Of a stretch of DNA of 37,485 bases, positions 31,353 to 37,485 are shown in pieces (within the stretch, counting starts at the first letter, position 1; each line of letters opens with the position of its first letter). Location: positions 1 through 37,485 of IMG/VR virus record IMGVR_UViG_3300020450_000004. One strand, 5' to 3'. The notes below the pieces were generated by a model. It made no database searches, was not told the DNA's origin, and worked only from the letters and a program-made list of their open reading frames with translations. The position numbers and the translations under genes are program-made. The DNA comes from a virus.

Positions 31353-31536
31353 CAAAAGGTAACTCACTCATAAGAGATTTAAGTGGTGAGTCCTCAGTAG
31401 GAACTGCATCAACTCCATTATCTCTTAAAAATTGTCTTGCTACATTAAGTTCACTAGCAGTTACTTCTTCATCTCTAACTTTTTCAAGTAACTTCTCAGC
31501 TAACTCATTATGTAGTTCTTTTAGTTTATCTTTCAT
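31321..31536 (-). CDS. Terminase small subunit (T7 gp18-like)
   Basis: A protein of 71 aa (T7 gp18 is 89 aa), placed directly before the large subunit as in T7. It is helical with KLKELHNELAEKLLEKV at the N-terminus, then VTASELNVARQFLRDNGVDA, a pattern usual in small podoviral terminase subunits, and an acidic end. It recognises phage DNA and regulates packaging. The gene overlaps the large subunit start. Confidence 0.85.
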   Translation of the reverse strand: MKDKLKELHNELAEKLLEKVRDEEVTASELNVARQFLRDNGVDAVPTEDSPLKSLMSELPFDDETDTKSTH

Positions 31537-31537
31537 T

Positions 31538-31990
31538 TTAACTCCTAGTTATAAATATATATCCAAAGAAACAAACAATCATAATTACTAAGACTACTAG
31601 AGTCCCAATAGCTACTGCTTCAATAAGTTCTTCTCTTTGTTTTTTTCTTTTTGCAATTTCGAGTTTTCTTTCTTTTCTGGCTTTAGAGCAAAAGCTAAGA
31701 AAGTCTGTATATAAATTTGGTCTACCATATAACAACATAAATTCTTTTAATTCTTCTTCTTGTTTCTTTACTTTTTCTAAAGCCATAAATTCTTCTAAAT
31801 CACCAAAGTTAGTTCCTTTTAATGAGTGGTAAATATTATTTCTTCTCTTAGTTCCTCTTTCTCTAAGCTCTTCTTTAGCTGATACAAATTTGCTTACGGC
31901 TTCACCACATTCAAATATCTCTCTTCCATTTTGTATAGTTTTTTTGATAATCTGGAATGCACTATTGCACATTGCTAATTCAGTGAGCAT
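31538..31990 (-). CDS. Coiled-coil protein with C-terminal membrane span, 150 aa
   Basis: I chose the ATG at 31990 because it overlaps the stop of the 62-aa gene as TAATG; the frame is open further upstream to 32071, antisense to no gene but overlapping that one. The protein begins MLTELAMCNSAFQIIKKTIQ, has a long charged helix (about residues 35-122) and one hydrophobic span at about 124-147. Similar proteins occur near the terminase genes of marine podoviruses. At this spot T7 carries its spanin gene, but spanins anchor by the N-terminus, so that role is doubtful. Confidence 0.6.
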   Translation of the reverse strand: MLTELAMCNSAFQIIKKTIQNGREIFECGEAVSKFVSAKEELRERGTKRRNNIYHSLKGTNFGDLEEFMALEKVKKQEEELKEFMLLYGRPNLYTDFLSFCSKARKERKLEIAKRKKQREELIEAVAIGTLVVLVIMIVCFFGYIFITRS

Positions 31991-32178
31991 TAGCCAATTC
32001 TCATAAATATGGTAACACATAGTGATACTATTGAAACGATACTTGCCATTACCATAGCTTCTAACCTCCATAATCTTTTATCTAAAGTTGTCATTTTATC
32101 ATTAAATGCTTTGTATCTTTCAGCACATTCTCTTTCGTGAGCAACTAATTCAGCTTGAGTGTCTTTTATCGAAGCCAT
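31990..32178 (-). CDS. Holin candidate at the T7 gp17.5 position, 62 aa
   Basis: A protein of 62 aa with a charged helical N-terminus (residues 1-40) and a single C-terminal membrane span (about 41-59, MVMASIVSIVSLCVTIFM). T7 gp17.5, the 67-aa holin, lies at the same place between tail fibre and small terminase. The layout also resembles XhlA-type lysis proteins (coiled coil, then one span). It would permeabilise the inner membrane to free the amidase. It overlaps both neighbours. Confidence 0.55.
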   Translation of the reverse strand: MASIKDTQAELVAHERECAERYKAFNDKMTTLDKRLWRLEAMVMASIVSIVSLCVTIFMRIG

Positions 32179-32282
32179 TTATAACCCCATCTGTTCTCTG
32201 ATTTATCCCAAACACCTTTCATAGATTTTGGTATTTTCACAAAAGAATTTCCAAATTTTATTAATGTTTTTGTTATTTGCAT
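32166..32282 (-). CDS. Small protein between tail and lysis genes, 38 aa
   Basis: The frame begins MQITKTLIKFGNSFVKIPKS and ends WDKSENRWGYKWLR. It starts at an ATG overlapping the stop of the large tail gene (TAATG) and overlaps the 62-aa gene start by 13 nt, so it fills the gap exactly. It is basic and aromatic, without a membrane span. Coupling at both ends supports it as a real gene; the function is unknown. Confidence 0.5.
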   Translation of the reverse strand: MQITKTLIKFGNSFVKIPKSMKGVWDKSENRWGYKWLR

Positions 32283-34417
32283 TACATTACAACTGGTTGG
32301 AATGTTGAATAGTAGTTACCAGTATAATCATTATTTTGATTACCAGAACCAGCACCAACAGTATAGCAACCACCATCATCAGTAATAATTGCATAACCGT
32401 TTTCAGAAGAGTTATAACCTAATGAACATAAATCTATTACTGGCTTTTGGAATATTACTTTTTGCCAAGTATTTTGATTACTGGTTGACCCAATCCCCAA
32501 AGCTCCATTACCGTTGTACCCCACTGCAAATAACTCAGCATCAGATGTTAGAGCCATTACAGACTCATAATTTTCACCACCAGATACAACCATTTTGGTT
32601 ATGTTTGTAGGAGCAGTAGTTGATTGAGTGAATGTACTCCTATTATTTCCGTCACCTAAACCTAATTGTCCATAGCCATTATACCCTGATGAATATACCT
32701 GACCATTTGTTTTTCTGTACCAAGCATTACTATTACCATTACTTGACCTTGTAGATACTATCTCAGCTACATCTGTATCGATTTGAGTTACGGCTTGAGT
32801 AGTGCTGGTTGTTCCATTACCTAAATGTCCACCATAAGGATAACCCCAACCAAATAACACTCCAGCAGAAGTTAATGCAAACCAAGAATGTCTTGTTCCA
32901 ACACACTCTACAACATTATGATTATTACTATAAAATGTTGTTATTTCAGTTGGTACTGAATAGTTTGTATTTGTGTTGAATCCATTTTGGTAATCTCCAG
33001 AATAACCCCAGAAATAAACTCTAAAATAAGTTGGTGTTTGTGTTAAAATATTTGTACCAGAACCAACAGTAGTTCCATCAGTTAATGAATCACCATAGAC
33101 TGCACCTAATCCAATATAACTTGCATACCTATCTCCAGCTTGAAAAATTTTCCAAAATTTCAAAGCAGTTTGGTTTACTGCACCAAAGTTAGTTGCACTA
33201 GTTTGTGAGGAATTGCCTAATTGACCGTAACCATTGTACCCAGTACCGTGAGCCGTTCCATCAGTACAAAGCACTATTGTAGAATCATAGTTCTGAGCAG
33301 TAATACCTTGTGCAATTTGATGTGCTTCTTTACCGTTAATTGAGTTGTTAGTATCAGCCGTAGCATCATAAGGAATTGTCCTATTGGTACTTGTGCCATC
33401 TCCTACTTGTCCGTAGCCATTCTGACCCCACATATAAAGGTGTCCATTATTGCCTATGATTCCCATATTGTAATATGTAGACATTATAACACCATCTCTT
33501 ATAGAACCATCAGCTTCAGTTTTTATACCAACAAAATCATTTGAAGAATCGAAAGCTGGTGAACTTGGAGATAATCTTGTAGTAGTTGTACCGTCACCCA
33601 AAGACCCATAAGAATTTGTACCCCAAACTCTCATAGTATTATCTTCCATTACAACAAAACCTCTTCTATAAGAACTTGCTTTTGCATTCCAAAGTTTTTT
33701 AGCTTTTACACCACTTCTATAATTTGTATCACCCCAAACTGGAAGTTGTGTAGTTCCATCTATTTTTAATACTTGATTAGCATTACCAGTTGGAAGTCTT
33801 TGTAATTGAGAACCATCAAAGTAAATTAAATCACCAGAATTTTGACCTACCCCTAGACTACCTTGAGCAAGTAAATTCCAAGCAGAAGTGGTTGTTGTTG
33901 TTGTAGCATAAGTTGGAGTATTAGCCGTACCACCCATTCCAGAATGGTTACCACAATAATAGTAAAGTATAGGAGCATCAGACCCTACTACTATGGTTAC
34001 GGTAGCTCCAGACTGCCCAGCAGTCCCAGATACTGTCACACCAGTCGTATATTCAGTACCACTATTATGAGTACCATTACTTGTTTCTGAAAATTTAAAA
34101 GGGTGGTTGGCAACACTAGAGTCTGAAACATCAAACACATAAGTATTACCCTCATAAAGTTGTAATGTTGGTGTCTTTACACCGTCAATGTAAAAGTAGT
34201 TACTGCCATAATAAGCTTGAACAGTTACTGTTAAATTTACTGTCTGAGGACTAGTTGTAGAACTAGATGAAGTTGGTGTAGTTCCACTTGTATTGTCTGT
34301 AATACATACAAAAGAATCACCGTTATATTCCACAACATCTTGTGAATTATAAGTTGTACTGGCATCATAACTTCCTTTCCAAGTGAAAGCTACTTTGCCA
34401 AGACTTACTGTAGTCAT
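32282..34417 (-). CDS. RCC1-repeat tail protein with cupredoxin-like domain
   Basis: A protein of 711 aa. Residues about 11-40 (FTWKGSYDASTTYNSQDVVE and on) form a small module shared with the neighbouring tail protein and resembling carbohydrate-binding modules. Residues about 60-165 look like a cupredoxin: H105 in ANHPF, then C155, H158 and M161 in YYYCGNHSGMGG, spaced as in amicyanin. From about residue 245 on there are seven to eight RCC1-like repeats with GYNGYGQLG cores, probably a beta-propeller. It is most likely a host-recognition tail protein attached through the gp17-like base. AAGGAG precedes the ATG. Confidence 0.85.
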   Translation of the reverse strand: MTTVSLGKVAFTWKGSYDASTTYNSQDVVEYNGDSFVCITDNTSGTTPTSSSSTTSPQTVNLTVTVQAYYGSNYFYIDGVKTPTLQLYEGNTYVFDVSDSSVANHPFKFSETSNGTHNSGTEYTTGVTVSGTAGQSGATVTIVVGSDAPILYYYCGNHSGMGGTANTPTYATTTTTTSAWNLLAQGSLGVGQNSGDLIYFDGSQLQRLPTGNANQVLKIDGTTQLPVWGDTNYRSGVKAKKLWNAKASSYRRGFVVMEDNTMRVWGTNSYGSLGDGTTTTRLSPSSPAFDSSNDFVGIKTEADGSIRDGVIMSTYYNMGIIGNNGHLYMWGQNGYGQVGDGTSTNRTIPYDATADTNNSINGKEAHQIAQGITAQNYDSTIVLCTDGTAHGTGYNGYGQLGNSSQTSATNFGAVNQTALKFWKIFQAGDRYASYIGLGAVYGDSLTDGTTVGSGTNILTQTPTYFRVYFWGYSGDYQNGFNTNTNYSVPTEITTFYSNNHNVVECVGTRHSWFALTSAGVLFGWGYPYGGHLGNGTTSTTQAVTQIDTDVAEIVSTRSSNGNSNAWYRKTNGQVYSSGYNGYGQLGLGDGNNRSTFTQSTTAPTNITKMVVSGGENYESVMALTSDAELFAVGYNGNGALGIGSTSNQNTWQKVIFQKPVIDLCSLGYNSSENGYAIITDDGGCYTVGAGSGNQNNDYTGNYYSTFQPVVM

Positions 34418-34447
34418 AATTTGCTCCTTATATTTTTATTGTTAAAT

Positions 34448-36118
34448 TTAAAAAACTACTCTCTTAGGTGAAGATTTGTAGCCGTTATAATCATTGACTG
34501 CATAATAGTTATTATAACCAAAAGCATATAAAGTATTAGATTCTGAAAGTGCAAATACTGAGAAATACCCAGTACCACTCGATCCATAACCATATACGGC
34601 ATAGTCAATAATTTTCTCTGGTATTTTAACTGGTCTTAACCCAGTTGATGGGTCATTAGTATTAGCAACACCAATACCATCTCCACCTTGTTGAGTGTTA
34701 CCCCAACAGTATAATAAACCGTCTTGAGTCAATGCACTCATATGGTGAGTATAGTGACCACCAATCATAAATATTTTAGTTACATTTGTTATAGCATTTG
34801 AGTTGTAATCAGTAAATTGATTCCAAGTTGTAGTAGCACCACCAGTTGGACTAGTGCCATAATGTAATCCTCTATGCCATATTGTACCATCATTTCTTAA
34901 TGAAAGTGCATTAGGATAACCACCATTCATAGTGATAAGTTCTTTTACATTAGTATCAAAAGGGTCAGAAACAACTAGATTCATTCCATTATAACCTTGA
35001 GAACCCCAAGTATTACTACTGTAAAAACCATTAGAGAAAACATAAGCATTACCATTTTCGTGTATTGTAACTAGTGAACCATAGTATGAAGTACCAGCAC
35101 CGTGAAAGTCGTGTAAATTTGATATGATATCTTTTACTGGAGAACCTACACCATTAAGTAAACTTACTTTTTGAAACTCTGTTCCTTGAGGATTAAGACC
35201 ATAACCACCGTGATTACCAGAAGTATATATGTCTTTATTTTCTGTTTGTAAGATAGTCCAGCCATAAGTAGAACCTTGACTAAACATTCTAATAATTTTT
35301 CCTAGTTCAGCTCCAATCCTTTTAATAGTATATACATTAGTGGTTGTGCTATCACCTAACTGACCGTAGTTATTTACTCCATATCCATACACCTTTCCAG
35401 ATTCAGTTAGTAGTAGTGTATGACCTACCCCATACCAGAGATAAGAAGTTATAACATCTACAATTTTCTCACTAGCAAGTTCTGGTAAAGTATCAGAATG
35501 TTTTTTTGGTATGAAACTATTTGAAGTTGATGAAGTACCGTGACCATCATAATGACCCCAACCCCAGCTTTGACCAGTGGAGTCAACGGCAATTCTACAA
35601 TTAACATTACCATATACTTGTTCTATAACTACATTTTTAGGAAAACACACTTGCATTGGTCTATAGGTATTTATGTTGTTTGCAGATTGACCAACACCAG
35701 CTCTACCGTCTGTTTGTCTTTGACCCCATACTCTAACTGTACCATCTGACATAATTGCCATTGGAGTATAATAACCAGTTCCATAAGAGCTTCCTCTATG
35801 AGATGAGTGAAGTCCATCATTCATTAATCTTTTTACATAAGTCCCATTTCTTTCATCAGTATGTCTAAACTCGATACCAGAGTTAAGCTTAGAATGTAGA
35901 ATTTGTGAATTAACACCACCAATAGAAGCACCACCAGTTAATAAATGACCTTTTGTTGTTACATCAGATTGACCTAAAGCAAACTCAGTTAAAGTACCAT
36001 CAGCATTAACTTTATAAGCTCCAGAGTCTTTATAAACTATATCATTTTCTTTATATGTTGCAGTTGAAGAATATTGTCCAACCCATCTGTAACCTAATTT
36101 AGTAATGTCTATTTGCAT
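34448..36118 (-). CDS. RCC1-repeat tail protein, shorter paralogue
   Basis: A protein of 556 aa. The N-terminal module (YRWVGQYSSTATYKENDIVY) parallels that of the 711-aa protein (FTWKGSYDASTTYNSQDVVE). From about residue 115 on there are RCC1-like repeats such as DGTVRVWGQ, a VYGYGVNNYGQLGDSTTTN block and LLYCWG, likely forming a beta-propeller. It lacks the cupredoxin-like domain. Its place after the fibre-base gene and its relation to the next gene suggest a pair of receptor-binding or adhesin-like tail proteins. AAGGA lies before the ATG. Confidence 0.85.
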   Translation of the reverse strand: MQIDITKLGYRWVGQYSSTATYKENDIVYKDSGAYKVNADGTLTEFALGQSDVTTKGHLLTGGASIGGVNSQILHSKLNSGIEFRHTDERNGTYVKRLMNDGLHSSHRGSSYGTGYYTPMAIMSDGTVRVWGQRQTDGRAGVGQSANNINTYRPMQVCFPKNVVIEQVYGNVNCRIAVDSTGQSWGWGHYDGHGTSSTSNSFIPKKHSDTLPELASEKIVDVITSYLWYGVGHTLLLTESGKVYGYGVNNYGQLGDSTTTNVYTIKRIGAELGKIIRMFSQGSTYGWTILQTENKDIYTSGNHGGYGLNPQGTEFQKVSLLNGVGSPVKDIISNLHDFHGAGTSYYGSLVTIHENGNAYVFSNGFYSSNTWGSQGYNGMNLVVSDPFDTNVKELITMNGGYPNALSLRNDGTIWHRGLHYGTSPTGGATTTWNQFTDYNSNAITNVTKIFMIGGHYTHHMSALTQDGLLYCWGNTQQGGDGIGVANTNDPSTGLRPVKIPEKIIDYAVYGYGSSGTGYFSVFALSESNTLYAFGYNNYYAVNDYNGYKSSPKRVVF

Positions 36119-36127
36119 ATTTTATCC

Positions 36128-37048
36128 TTATGGTAAATCTATTTGTAGAGTATTATTAACTATTTGGAACGATACATTTTCTCCTATAAGTTGATAGTCA
36201 TAGTCAGAAGTGTTGTAGTTCCCAGATGAACTAGTTGTTACTTCTAAATTACTTCCATTGATTTTTAGTCCATAGAATTTTGGTGAAGCAACAGAGCTAA
36301 CTAATTCATAACTTGATTCTGCATTGTTAACTTGTAAGAATTTTCCAGCATTACCAGATAATGTTTGAGGTAATGAAGCACTAGATAACAATGTTTGTGT
36401 TGATGTAAATAAAGTATTGGTATCATCTTTGAGAGTTTGTGTATCTGCTTTTAATTGTGTTACATCAGTCTTTAATGTTTGAGTATCATTCTTAAAACCC
36501 TCTGCTTGATTCTTTGCCGTTACTGAATCAGTTACTGCTTGATTTACAGTAGCTACTGAGCTATTAACAGTTGCTATTGCATTATTAACAGTAGTAACTG
36601 CCGTAGAAGTAAGACTATTTACAGTCCTAACATTAACTGCATCAGTATCTGCTGAACCGTCAGCTACATTTTTTATTATTTTATTTTGAGCATCAAACTT
36701 ATTATCTGTGTCAACCCCCATTTTATTAGCTACACCGTCAACTATTTCTTGTACCACAAAGAAGTTTTGGTTGGCAGATTTATCTAAGTCTGATTCTGTT
36801 AATACACTTCCATCTTGGAAGTCTACAATTCTAGCATCAATAGGTGTTACTCTCTTAAATAAAACAACAACCCCAGTAGCTGGAGCAGTGTCAAATGTTA
36901 TTGTACTTTGAGTAACAGTAAAACCAGTTGTTTGAGCTACACCGTCTAAGAAGACTCCTAAATGACTTACATCTAAGTATTCAAATGTTAAAGCAAACTG
37001 GGTTGTGTTACTATCCCCAGTATAGGAAACTTCTGCTAATAATGTCAT
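36128..37048 (-). CDS. Tail fibre base (T7 gp17 N-terminal domain-like)
   Basis: A protein of 306 aa. Residues 1-125 match the T7 tail-fibre N-terminal domain that docks to the tail: SYTGDSNTTQFALTFEYLDV, then VFLDGVAQTTGFTVTQST, VLFKRVTPIDARIVDFQDGS and LDKSANQNFFVVQEIVDG. A coiled-coil of Val/Thr/Asn heptads follows (about 145-220, with repeated TLKTDVTQLKADTQTLK-type units), then a small C-terminal domain. T7 gp17 is 553 aa; here the receptor-binding part is probably supplied by the two RCC1 proteins encoded next. AAAGGAG precedes the ATG. Confidence 0.9.
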   Translation of the reverse strand: MTLLAEVSYTGDSNTTQFALTFEYLDVSHLGVFLDGVAQTTGFTVTQSTITFDTAPATGVVVLFKRVTPIDARIVDFQDGSVLTESDLDKSANQNFFVVQEIVDGVANKMGVDTDNKFDAQNKIIKNVADGSADTDAVNVRTVNSLTSTAVTTVNNAIATVNSSVATVNQAVTDSVTAKNQAEGFKNDTQTLKTDVTQLKADTQTLKDDTNTLFTSTQTLLSSASLPQTLSGNAGKFLQVNNAESSYELVSSVASPKFYGLKINGSNLEVTTSSSGNYNTSDYDYQLIGENVSFQIVNNTLQIDLP

Positions 37049-37060
37049 TTATATACTCCT

Positions 37061-37485
37061 TTAAAAGTTTTGCAGTTTTTCTAATTTTTTAAGTGAACTT
37101 GATGGAATTGCATTTTTATTTTCTCTTTTAAAAATACCCTCAAGTATTTCATTTTCCATTGTAAATTCATAAAGTGTTTTACTATTTCCATCTTCATCAA
37201 TTATTTCAAAGTCATCTCTATAATTTTTGTAGAAGATATCAGTTCCTTTATCTTTGAATCTGTTAATTTCTTTTTGTAACAAATCAATTTTATTCTCACC
37301 CTTATTCACTACTTGACCATTTATAGTTAATTGTTCAGAAGCATTTTTATATTTATTAGAATTAATAAATTTTTCTAAATGTTGCATAAGAGTTCTACCA
37401 CCAATTTTAGTGTCTTCTCTTATAGTCTTTGACCAAGTTCTAAAAGCACTGTTGCCTTGAGAGTCTGTAAATTCATTTAGATTTA
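37061..37485 (-). CDS. Internal virion protein D (T7 gp16-like), C-terminal part
   Basis: This is the end of the gene that runs off base 1; the frame joins at 37408/1 because 37409-37485 repeats 1-77. In the closed circle this part supplies the last 115 residues and the stop. It is hydrophilic and charged, ending SSSLKKLEKLQNF. The tail fibre gene starts 12 nt after the stop. The ATG at 37387 is internal and not a real start. Confidence 0.85.
   Translation of the reverse strand, partial: NLNEFTDSQGNSAFRTWSKTIREDTKIGGRTLMQHLEKFINSNKYKNASEQLTINGQVVNKGENKIDLLQKEINRFKDKGTDIFYKNYRDDFEIIDEDGNSKTLYEFTMENEILEGIFKRENKNAIPSSSLKKLEKLQNF
37409..37485. repeat. Terminal direct repeat, copy 2
   Basis: Identical over all 77 bases to 1-77. 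It shows the contig is circular with a unit of 37,408 bp. Confidence 0.95.

Noticed and set aside
32012-32030. Minus-strand AGTATCACTATGTGTTAC as a promoter before the terminase genes
   Set aside because: It matches CACTAT but the spacing to AGT is off by one and TATAG is TATGT; it is fully explained by coding in the 62-aa gene.
37061-37387. Separate 108-aa gene starting at the ATG at 37387
   Set aside because: The frame continues upstream through the end repeat into the gene at 1-3732, and no ribosome site precedes this ATG.

Overview
The window is one complete, circularly permuted genome of a T7-like podovirus (Autographiviridae type). The first 77 bases are repeated exactly at the end (1-77 = 37409-37485), so the sequence closes into a circle of 37,408 bp. 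Every gene I can support lies on the minus strand. The DNA is visibly A+T-rich, the proteins are Lys/Asn/Ile-rich, and a tyrosine integrase sits directly before the RNA polymerase. Together these suggest a temperate marine phage of a small-genome bacterium, most likely a SAR11/Pelagibacter podovirus of the HTVC type. The host assignment is inference; the T7-like module order is seen directly.

Read leftward from the only large non-coding region (28552-28977), the layout is as follows. (1) An early block (28551 to about 24567) holds an unrecognised 343-aa protein, several small unknown proteins, a possible winged-helix protein, the integrase and two small coupled ORFs. (2) A single-subunit RNA polymerase follows, present as two overlapping ORFs (24402-21780). 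(3) The replication and lysis block (21738-15289) encodes SSB, endonuclease I, amidase/lysozyme, primase-helicase, family A DNA polymerase, a PD-(D/E)XK-like protein, 5'-3' exonuclease and a DUF6378-like protein. (4) The virion block (15265 to the window start) encodes a gp7.3-like protein, portal, scaffold, a holin-like membrane protein, small basic proteins, capsid, tail tubular proteins A and B, and internal virion proteins A to D. Internal virion protein D crosses the window ends. (5) Tail fibres, lysis candidates and packaging (37048-28978) follow: a gp17-like fibre base, two RCC1-repeat tail proteins (one with a cupredoxin-like domain), small membrane proteins, the small and large terminase subunits, and three small terminal genes.

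Transcription signals fit a T7 plan. Three short intergenic sites share a motif very close to the SP6 phage promoter: AAGTGACACTATAG before SSB, AAGTGACACTTTAG before the virion block, and AAGTTCCACTATAG before the last genes. A fourth, 17-nt-identical copy lies inside the internal virion protein D gene. A strong GC hairpin follows the capsid gene, where T7 has its terminator. The non-coding region carries a 15-bp operator-like palindrome, tandem 12-bp repeats, an A6T6 palindrome and hairpins. I expect it to contain the early promoter, and possibly attP and the physical genome ends.

The observations I would follow up first are these: the split RNA polymerase, cut near the N-domain/polymerase boundary, with all catalytic residues kept and a ribosome-binding site for the second half; the interleaved 9-bp and 8-bp inverted repeats (pseudoknot or switch topology) filling the leader of the 192-aa early gene; the SP6-like promoter set; and the cupredoxin-like module with amicyanin-type ligand spacing in a tail protein.
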